The notes under the pieces: model-generated | What the model saw: the letters and a program-made list of their open reading frames with translations, nothing else | Databases searched by the model: none | Told to the model about the DNA's origin: nothing | Position numbers and translations under genes: made by a program | NCBI GenBank assembly: GCA_021161545.1 | Contig: JAGHAJ010000134.1 | Span: 1 to 6,012 of the forward strand | Direction of reading: 5' to 3' | DNA: 6,012 nucleotides | DNA from: Synergistota bacterium | GTDB taxonomy: Bacteria > Synergistota > JAGHAJ01 | Shown: piece by piece, positions 1 through 4,956 of the stretch | Numbering within the stretch: position 1 is the stretch's first letter | Layout: every line of letters begins with the position of its first letter

Positions 1-1
1 T

Positions 2-311
2 ATAAGAAACAGGGTAAGGAGGAGGCATTGGGATGAGATACTGAAGAAGCTTGATGAGGTAGTAGATTCTAAAGATGAGGAAGAGGGTAAGCGGAAAATG
101 AGGGTTTTTATTGAGAAGTGGGTAAGAACTATAGGAGCATATCAAACTTGAAAGGTAAGATAGACAACTATACCCAATTTTTGAGGTTTCCGGATAAAAG
201 GAGAAGAGTACAGATAAGTTTCTCTATCTGTTCTTTAGCAAGAAGCGTGAGAGATAGTTATCAAGGAGGCTCAGATATTCTGGTGTTATACAAGAGGTGT
301 TTGGGGAGTGA
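2..311 (+). pseudogene. Decayed IS256/Mutator-family transposase, C-terminal remnant
   Basis: The remnant reads in three successive frames. Frame 2 (bases 2-about 120) gives RRHWDEILKKLDEV and ends FIEKW, running into a TGA at 149-151. Frame 1 (about 118-195) continues with NYRSISNLKGKIDNYTQFLR then FPD. Frame 3 (about 198-311) gives STDKFLYLFFSK, an in-frame TAG at 255-257, then LSRRLRYSGVIQEVFGE and a TGA at 309-311. In this order the pieces follow the usual C-terminal layout of Mutator-type transposases: the E-K-W block, the Y-x-x-F-L-x-F-P block, then the E-S-x-x-K-x-L-Y-L block and a basic R-R-L-R stretch. The segment that normally joins the last two (I-R-R-x-I-Y-T-T-N-x-I-E, about 30 residues, thought to carry the last catalytic acid) is missing. 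So there are two frame changes, one internal deletion and one nonsense codon: it cannot be active. The 5' part lies outside the window. Family assignment is from remembered consensus. Confidence 0.78.
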
Positions 312-330
312 AAGGAAAAATGATAAAAGA

Positions 331-358
331 GGGGTGACACAAAAAGGTTGACATTACC
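331..358. repeat. Candidate right terminal inverted repeat of the IS256-like element
   Basis: Twenty bases after the transposase stop lies a stretch that begins GGGGTGACACAAAAAGG and ends TTGACATTACC. Read outward-in (GGTAATGTCAACC, then a T-run, then GTGTCACCCC) it looks like the ends of IS256-family elements as I remember them, and its distance from the transposase stop is normal. The left end is outside the window, so the repeat cannot be paired here and the target duplication cannot be checked. Confidence 0.42.
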
Positions 359-441
359 TTGGATTTTGACATTCTGATAAAGGCTTGATATTTGATGTTC
401 TGCGGAGTTGAAGTGGAAGGGATAGTATATAGAATAGACTT

Positions 442-1770
442 TTAAGGTGTAGGTTGGTATTCTTTGTCTATGAGAATGACGATTACATCGTTTACATTGG
501 TGTGCGTAGGCCCAGTTATGACGAGCGAATCTATTTTGTTGAAGAAGGAGAAGGAGTCGTTGTTTGAAAGATAAGAGAGTGGGTTTAAGTCTTTTTCTTT
601 TGCAAGTTTAAGGGTCTTCTCGTTTACTATTGCACCAGCAGCTTCTGTGATACCATCGTTTCCATCAGAGGCAAGTGATACTGCAGTAAATCCTTTCCAT
701 CTATCCATTGATATGGCCAATGATAAAGCGAGCTCTTGAGCTCTTCCCCCTTTGCCATTTCCCTTCACGGTTACAGTAGTTTCACCACCTATGACGATCA
801 TTTCTGTCTTTCTTGTGTTTGAAAGTAACTCTTCTTTTATAATGGCAGCTATAACCTTTGCAACTTCTTTTGCTTCTCCTTCTACGAAGCTTGTGAGGTG
901 GATGCCGTTTTCTATCCCATGTCTCTGAGCAGATTTGAGTATTTCTCTGCAAAAGTATCTATTGTCTGCTACAATCTTTATTAGGTCTTTTTGGAATGAT
1001 TTATCTCCGGGCTTTGGTGTTTCAGGGATAAGGCCTCTTTTACCTCTTAACAGATGTTCTTTCACACTATTTGGAACTACCTCCCATAGGTTATATCTTT
1101 TTAATGTGCTTATTGCATCTTCGAATGAAGAGGGGTCTGTTACAGTAGGTCCAGATGCTATCGAGGATATCTCATTTCCTATGACGTCTGATAGTATAAT
1201 GGTTATTACTGTTGCTGGGTGTGCAATTTGTGCCAGTTTTCCTCCCTTTAGGAAAGATAGGTGTTTCCTTACGGAATTTATCTCCTGTATAGTAGCTCCG
1301 CTTTTTAATAGCAGTTCTGTTACAAGCATTTTGTCTTTTAGAGTAATATTGTCAGGTGCGGGTAAGAGTGCTGAGCCTCCACCAGATATTAGTACAAGTA
1401 AGGTATCTTCAGGAGGGATACTTTTTGCAAAGTTGTACACTGCCTTTGATGCCTCTAATCCATTTTGATCAGGTATGGGATGTCCAGCTTCAATGACCTT
1501 GCATTTTTGTAGAGGTAGCGAAAAACCATACTTTGTTACTACTATACCATCTCTCAGATACCCTTTTAACATGTCTTCTGCTCCTTTTGCCATGGAACAA
1601 GCCGCTTTTCCTATAGCTAATAGGTGTATGTTCTCAGAGATAGGGAATCTATACTTGTCTATATACAAAGTGTTTTTTTCCACTTTTAGATGTTCTTTTA
1701 CTATATTGTCCCCTCTAACCTTCAGAAGTGCTTCGCCTATTATATCCTTTATTATATCTCTGTTGTTCAT
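442..1770 (-). CDS. Glycerate 2-kinase (MOFRL family)
   Basis: Cytosolic ATP-dependent kinase converting D-glycerate to 2-phosphoglycerate (the EC 2.7.1.165 type), which feeds lower glycolysis; homologues are often mislabelled hydroxypyruvate reductase (TtuD). Numbering from the outer GTG at 1782, visible landmarks are: LLAIGKAACSMAKGA (54-68) with the conserved lysine of the N-terminal GK domain; HPIPDQNG (101-108); SGGGSALLPAP (133-143), the glycine-rich substrate loop; NSVRKHLSFLKGGKLA (169-184); LSDVIGNEISSIASGPTVTD (197-216); then the MOFRL domain with GGETTVTVKGNGKGGRAQE (332-350), ASDGNDGITEAAGA (371-384) and TNVNDVIVIL (428-437). Length (442 or 446 residues) is normal and no key motif is lost. 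I prefer ATG 1770 because MNNRDIIKDIIGEAL fits the family N-terminus; GTG 1782 adds four residues and has its GGAG about 14 bases upstream. It is the last gene of the operon, 71 bases after dctM by the ATG start. No terminator is visible after it. Confidence 0.95.
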   Translation of the reverse strand: MNNRDIIKDIIGEALLKVRGDNIVKEHLKVEKNTLYIDKYRFPISENIHLLAIGKAACSMAKGAEDMLKGYLRDGIVVTKYGFSLPLQKCKVIEAGHPIPDQNGLEASKAVYNFAKSIPPEDTLLVLISGGGSALLPAPDNITLKDKMLVTELLLKSGATIQEINSVRKHLSFLKGGKLAQIAHPATVITIILSDVIGNEISSIASGPTVTDPSSFEDAISTLKRYNLWEVVPNSVKEHLLRGKRGLIPETPKPGDKSFQKDLIKIVADNRYFCREILKSAQRHGIENGIHLTSFVEGEAKEVAKVIAAIIKEELLSNTRKTEMIVIGGETTVTVKGNGKGGRAQELALSLAISMDRWKGFTAVSLASDGNDGITEAAGAIVNEKTLKLAKEKDLNPLSYLSNNDSFSFFNKIDSLVITGPTHTNVNDVIVILIDKEYQPTP

Positions 1771-1790
1771 CAAGGGTGCCACTGTATCAT

Positions 1791-1800
1791 CTTTCTCTCC
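1791..1800 (-). promoter_or_regulatory. Shine-Dalgarno upstream of the kinase, aimed at a mini-ORF
   Basis: On the minus strand, AAAAAGGAGAG precedes an out-of-frame ATG (1788-1790) by six bases, the ideal distance. It sits 14 bases from the kinase GTG (1782) and about 26 from the kinase ATG (1770). The out-of-frame ATG opens a six-codon reading frame (M-I-Q-W-H-P, stop TGA 1770-1772) that overlaps the kinase ATG by one base (TGATG). The ribosome may therefore reach the kinase by coupled re-initiation. The site is clear; the coupling is inference. Confidence 0.45.
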
Positions 1801-1812
1801 TTTTTAGTATAT

Positions 1813-1832
1813 GGGGGAGGCCATCCTCCCCC
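1813..1832 (-). promoter_or_regulatory. Intercistronic GC-rich hairpin between dctM and the kinase
   Basis: GGGGGAGG (1813-1820) and CCTCCCCC (1825-1832) form a perfect 8-bp stem with a four-base loop. In the operon transcript it lies just after the dctM stop and about 12 bases before the kinase Shine-Dalgarno. The sequence after it on the minus strand is ATATACTAAAAAGG, with no U-run, so it is not a standard intrinsic terminator. It may protect the 3' end of the transporter message, pause polymerase or set the kinase-to-transporter ratio. A perfect ten-base palindrome, CCGTTAACGG (1831-1840), overlaps its base by two nucleotides. Confidence 0.6.
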
Positions 1833-1841
1833 GTTAACGGC

Positions 1842-3188
1842 TTACATCATGTGATTTGGCAGCCATAGTATGAGTTGTGGAAATACGCTAAATAAGAATA
1901 GCGATCCGATAATTATAGCTACAAAAGGGAATACTCCCCTTATTATGTCGCTCATAGTAATACCAAGTTCTGGTGGGGCGGTGCCTCTAAGAACGAATAT
2001 GGACATTGCCATAGGTGGCGTTTGGAAGGCCATCTGTAGGTTTATGCATATCATCATCCCAGCCCATAGGGGATCAAATCCTAATGCTGAAATGATAGGG
2101 GTAAATATGGGTACAATTATAAACACTATGCCTATCCACTCTATAAACATTCCAAGTAGGAATACGATTAACATTATTACGATGAAGGCTCCCCACTTAC
2201 CGCCGGGAACAGACATTATCAGGCGAGCTACAACATCACCTCCACCAGCGCTCATGAATACACCAACAAAAGCATAACACGCACCAGCTATTAGTACTAC
2301 AAATGAGCTTACACGGAGTGTCTCTATTCCTGCCCGTTTTACCAGATTCCAGCTGAACTTTCTATATACGATTGTTAGTATTACAGCAGCTAAACTACCC
2401 ATTGAAGCTGCTTCTGTAGGAGGGGCTATTCCTAAGAATATGGTTCCAAGTACCGATAGTATGAGAAGTACAGGTGGAAGTATGGCTTTTGCAATCTTTG
2501 TTAATCTTTCCTTTACAGGGATGTGCTTTCTTTCTTCAGGTGGCAGTGCGGGACCCAACTCTGGCCGTAGTGCAGTTCTGACTGCAACATAAGTGATATA
2601 GGAACCTGAAAGGATTAAGCCTGGAATGAAGGCTGCCATGAACATCTTGCCTATAGACAATCCGGCTTGTGGTCCATATACTACTAACATTATGCTGGGA
2701 GGTATTAGAATTCCCAATGTTCCACTTGCAACCACTGTTCCTGCAGCTAAAGATTTGCTGTAGCCTCTTTTGACCATTGGCTTTAAGGCAATCAGGGATA
2801 ATATTGTTACAGATGCGGTGATAACGCCCAGACACGCAGCGAGGATGGTTCCAAATATTATGGTAACTATGGCTAATCCTCCTCTGAGTCCACCCAGGTT
2901 TTCATACAATACTTTGTACAGATCTTCGGTTATTCCTGAATATTGAAGAACTACTCCCATAAAGGTAAATAAGGGAACAGCCAGGTATGGGTAGTTTAGT
3001 GTCATTGCATATAGCCTTGTATATAGGATATGTAGTGTAATGTCTTCACCAAATAGTAGGTATCCAAATATCAGGCCAAGACTTCCTATGACAAATGCTA
3101 TTGGGAAACCTGTTAATATAAGTATCAACAAGGTTGCGAACATAAGGATTGTGATTAGTTGGGTGCTAACTTCAGTCAAGGTGCTCAC
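1842..3188 (-). CDS. dctM: TRAP transporter large permease, DctM type
   Basis: Integral inner-membrane subunit that forms the ion-coupled translocation path of a tripartite (TRAP) importer, working with DctQ and the periplasmic DctP. The 448-residue protein is almost wholly hydrophobic, with about 11-13 membrane segments and no insert or truncation. Family landmarks: GFPIAFVIGSLGLIFGYLLF (27-46), VPLFTFMG (71-78), GTLGILIPPSIMLVVYG (156-172), the P-P-T-E-A-A motif in GIAPPTEAASMGSLAA (253-268), and FLLGMFIEWIGIVFIIVP (343-360) followed by QMAFQTPPMAMSIFVLRG (385-402). The last block resembles the FcbT3 (mannitol/chloroaromatic-like) branch, which matches its partners. Start: the outermost GTG at 3188 is given, but it lies inside the TAAGGGGTGA ribosome binding site; TTG at 3179, eight bases after GGGG, is the likelier true start (445 residues). 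It overlaps the end of dctQ by 17 bases (8 if TTG), so translation is probably coupled. Confidence 0.96.
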   Translation of the reverse strand: MSTLTEVSTQLITILMFATLLILILTGFPIAFVIGSLGLIFGYLLFGEDITLHILYTRLYAMTLNYPYLAVPLFTFMGVVLQYSGITEDLYKVLYENLGGLRGGLAIVTIIFGTILAACLGVITASVTILSLIALKPMVKRGYSKSLAAGTVVASGTLGILIPPSIMLVVYGPQAGLSIGKMFMAAFIPGLILSGSYITYVAVRTALRPELGPALPPEERKHIPVKERLTKIAKAILPPVLLILSVLGTIFLGIAPPTEAASMGSLAAVILTIVYRKFSWNLVKRAGIETLRVSSFVVLIAGACYAFVGVFMSAGGGDVVARLIMSVPGGKWGAFIVIMLIVFLLGMFIEWIGIVFIIVPIFTPIISALGFDPLWAGMMICINLQMAFQTPPMAMSIFVLRGTAPPELGITMSDIIRGVFPFVAIIIGSLFLFSVFPQLILWLPNHMM

Positions 3189-3690
3189 CCCTTACTACAA
3201 AATATATGTCTCTGATGAATTTCGCTACTCCTTGGAGAGTTAAGAGATAAACCCCTATTGCAACTATTGTTCTGTAAGGGGCAGCAGGTGGGTACCAAAA
3301 TGTAGTTGTCATGGTTTCGTGAATTCTCCATGCCCTTATCGCCCAGGATGTAGCTGTTATGTCCAATGTTATCATTAGAGGGAAAAATAGGAACAACGAT
3401 AATATGGTGTCTAGCTTTGCTTTACCTCTTGGAGATAGGCGTTGGTAAAACATGTCCACTCTTGTATGTGCATCATGTAGATGATCATATGACCAGCCCA
3501 ATGTGTATAAAGTTCCACCAGACATGCATAGTACATCGTATGCCCAGATGGTTGGTGCGTTGAAAAAATGTCTCATTATGGTATCGTAAGCTCCGACTAA
3601 TACCAAAACCCATGCAAACCACTTTGCAGTGCTTCCAGAATGTTCACTTATGCGGTCAATTGTCCTTATAATTTTTATTGGAAGCTTCAT
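3172..3690 (-). CDS. dctQ: TRAP transporter small permease, DctQ type
   Basis: Small membrane subunit that binds and orients DctM and helps dock the substrate-loaded DctP. The 172 residues hold four hydrophobic segments (roughly 23-40, 50-68, 95-116 and 137-155), the family number. Conserved-looking blocks are IWAYDVLCMSGGTLYTLGWS (48-67), HDAHTRVDMFYQRLSPRGKA (72-91) and WYPPAAPYRTI (132-142) with LTLQGVAKFIRDI (150-162). The D-x-H-x-R-V-D and P-P-x-x-P patterns fit the FcbT2-like branch rather than the shorter C4-dicarboxylate DctQ type. ATG at 3690 is the only conventional start; its nearest Shine-Dalgarno (GGGAG) is about 14 bases upstream, longer than ideal. The reading frame is open back to the dctP stop but has only a CTG as a possible upstream start. 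The gap to dctP is 27 bases, and the 3' end overlaps dctM. Confidence 0.94.
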   Translation of the reverse strand: MKLPIKIIRTIDRISEHSGSTAKWFAWVLVLVGAYDTIMRHFFNAPTIWAYDVLCMSGGTLYTLGWSYDHLHDAHTRVDMFYQRLSPRGKAKLDTILSLFLFFPLMITLDITATSWAIRAWRIHETMTTTFWYPPAAPYRTIVAIGVYLLTLQGVAKFIRDIYFVVRGEHLD

Positions 3691-3717
3691 TATGATAAGG
3701 TTGTCTCCCTTTTGCAG

Positions 3718-4758
3718 TTATTGTGTGCTAAAATACGCCTTTTTATAGCTGTTCATTGAGTTAAGTATCTTTGCGTATATTCCACCGTATTCTTTCGCCT
3801 TTTCTTTGTAAAATTTGTCAGCTTCTCTTGATATGGCTTCTTCAACCGGTTTTGGAAGCTTGTATACTATACACCCATATTTCTTAAACTCCTTAAGGGC
3901 CTTTATAGACTGGTACACTAAGTATTCGTGTTGTGCTTGCGTCCATTTTCCTATTATATCGCGGACCAACTCTTTTAGATCGTCCGGCAGCTTGTCCCAT
4001 GCTTGCTTATTCACGAAGAATACCTGCGGATCACTTGGTGCACGTACAGGGGAGAGTATTACGTATTTTGCAATCTCATTGAAGTGCATCTTCCAATTTG
4101 TGGCAAGGGTTGAGTACTCAAATGCGTCTATTGTACCTCTCTGCATAGCTTCAAAGAGCTCGCCACCTGGTAGAAACACTACATTTGCTCCTAACCTTGA
4201 CAATATTTCCCCTCCATCCCCAGCAGCTCTTAGTTTTAATCCTTTTAGGTCTTTTACTGTTTTAATCAGTTTTTTAGAGTGTAAGAAGACTTCGGGTGGT
4301 AAGGGAGCAAGTGCTCCAGGGAATGTTAGGATATTGTAGCCCTTCATCATCTCGTTCATAAGATCGGCTCCTCCTCCATAGTCAAACCATGTACGCAGGG
4401 CTTCTCCAGGCAGACCTCCGGGTCGTGAGCTAATCAGTCCCGCAGCTTTCCATTTGTCAAGATTGTACATTGGGCATGTATATGCCATTTGAAGGACACC
4501 ATCGTTTACTGCATCAAGCTCGTGGGTTGCTGGAACTACAGATCCTCCAACAAAATGCTTTACTATTAATCTCCCCCCGCTTGCCTTGGTTATCGCTTCG
4601 CATACTTTGTCATGAAATATCTGAGAGGGATCAGATGCAGGTCCGTGTCCTGAAGACTTCCACACAATTGCCTTTGCCATAACCCCATTACTTACCCCTA
4701 AGAAGGACACACTAACCAAAAACACTACAATAAAAATAAATATTGCATGCTTTTTCAT
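3718..4758 (-). CDS. dctP: TRAP transporter periplasmic solute-binding protein, DctP family
   Basis: Extracytoplasmic receptor that captures an organic acid and delivers it to DctQM. From ATG 4758 it is 346 residues, typical for the family. An N-terminal signal peptide is clear: MKKH, a hydrophobic run (5-22), then NGVMA with likely cleavage after Ala28 (or after Ala30). The mature part starts with IVWKSSGHGP. GLKLRAAGDGGEILSRLG (173-190) supplies the conserved Arg177, which in TRAP receptors pairs with the ligand carboxylate; PGGELFEAMQRGTIDAFEYS (197-216) follows. This layout matches the TakP/FcbT1 branch (keto- and hydroxy-acid receptors), but where many members show E-W followed by V-G-P, this one has EYSTLATNW. 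ATG 4758 is chosen over GTG 4767 because the GTG lies inside the strong AGGAGGTG site, eight bases before the ATG. No lipobox cysteine is seen. The ligand is unknown; the neighbours suggest glycerate or a related acid. Confidence 0.95.
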   Translation of the reverse strand: MKKHAIFIFIVVFLVSVSFLGVSNGVMAKAIVWKSSGHGPASDPSQIFHDKVCEAITKASGGRLIVKHFVGGSVVPATHELDAVNDGVLQMAYTCPMYNLDKWKAAGLISSRPGGLPGEALRTWFDYGGGADLMNEMMKGYNILTFPGALAPLPPEVFLHSKKLIKTVKDLKGLKLRAAGDGGEILSRLGANVVFLPGGELFEAMQRGTIDAFEYSTLATNWKMHFNEIAKYVILSPVRAPSDPQVFFVNKQAWDKLPDDLKELVRDIIGKWTQAQHEYLVYQSIKALKEFKKYGCIVYKLPKPVEEAISREADKFYKEKAKEYGGIYAKILNSMNSYKKAYFSTQ

Positions 4759-4764
4759 AAAGCA

Positions 4765-4773
4765 CACCTCCTA
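4765..4773 (-). promoter_or_regulatory. Ribosome binding site of dctP
   Basis: The minus strand reads TAGGAGGTG, near-perfect to the 16S anti-Shine-Dalgarno, with GGAGG eight bases before ATG 4758. It rules out the GTG at 4765-4767 as the start, since that triplet is part of the site. Confidence 0.8.
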
Positions 4774-4787
4774 TTTAGTTTGATACT

Positions 4788-4813
4788 GGAATGGTTTTAT
4801 TTACACCACCTCC
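4788..4813 (-). promoter_or_regulatory. Leader hairpin covering a second, upstream Shine-Dalgarno
   Basis: About 41 bases before the dctP ribosome binding site the leader carries a second strong one, AAAGGAGGTGG (4806-4816). Its GGAG-G-TGGT can pair with ACCA-TTCC across a nine-base loop (GTAAATAAA): eight pairs including one G-U, with one bulged G. No ATG, GTG or TTG at proper distance opens a real frame; an ATA eight bases downstream starts a nine-codon frame ending at TAG. It may be a ribosome standby site, a decoy, a relic of a lost small gene, or chance. Confidence 0.3.
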
Positions 4814-4865
4814 TTTCTATATTTAAAATAGCATAACTCTTCTGGACTTTCTATGTACGATTTGC

Positions 4866-4894
4866 ATAATAAATGCTGGTATATGACCTTTAAA
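4866..4894 (-). promoter_or_regulatory. Candidate sigma-70 promoter for dctP-dctQ-dctM-kinase
   Basis: On the minus strand TTTAAA (4889-4894, four of six matches to TTGACA) and TATTAT (4866-4871, five of six to TATAAT) are separated by exactly 17 bases. Transcription would begin near 4859, leaving a leader of about 100 bases. A weak -35 is usual for activator-dependent promoters, which fits control by CdaR. AT-rich sequence makes chance matches common. Confidence 0.4.
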
Positions 4895-4895
4895 G

Positions 4896-4911
4896 TAGTT
4901 CAAATTGACTA
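4896..4911. promoter_or_regulatory. Near-palindrome abutting the -35, candidate operator
   Basis: TAGTTCAAATTGACTA contains 7-bp arms, TAGT(T)CAA and TTGACTA, with one bulged T and a single central base. Its centre lies about 44 bases upstream of the predicted start, where class II activators such as CdaR-like proteins could touch polymerase. The position and symmetry are seen; binding by CdaR is inference. Confidence 0.3.
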
Positions 4912-4956
4912 TTTTGTGCTTTGTAGTTTTGAGCAGATAACAAAAAATGGTGTCCT

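Noticed and set aside
118-351. 77-codon plus-strand open frame as a small gene
   Set aside because: Its first third is the middle piece of the transposase relic, the rest is out of frame with the recognisable transposase tail, and the start has no ribosome binding site.
935-1468. 177-codon plus-strand frame opposite the kinase
   Set aside because: It lies fully antisense to a well-conserved kinase gene, has low-complexity serine/leucine-rich content and matches no family I know.
1813-1832. Hairpin as a Rho-independent terminator after dctM
   Set aside because: The stem is strong, but neither strand has a U-run after it, and the kinase follows at once in the same direction.
3815-4339. 174-codon plus-strand frame opposite dctP
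   Set aside because: It is the antisense shadow of a confident coding region, with no ribosome binding site and no recognisable motif.
4774-4956. Sigma-54 promoter or riboswitch in the dctP leader
   Set aside because: No TGGC-N-TTGC type -24/-12 pair is visible, and nothing resembles a known riboswitch core; the leader is only about 100 bases.
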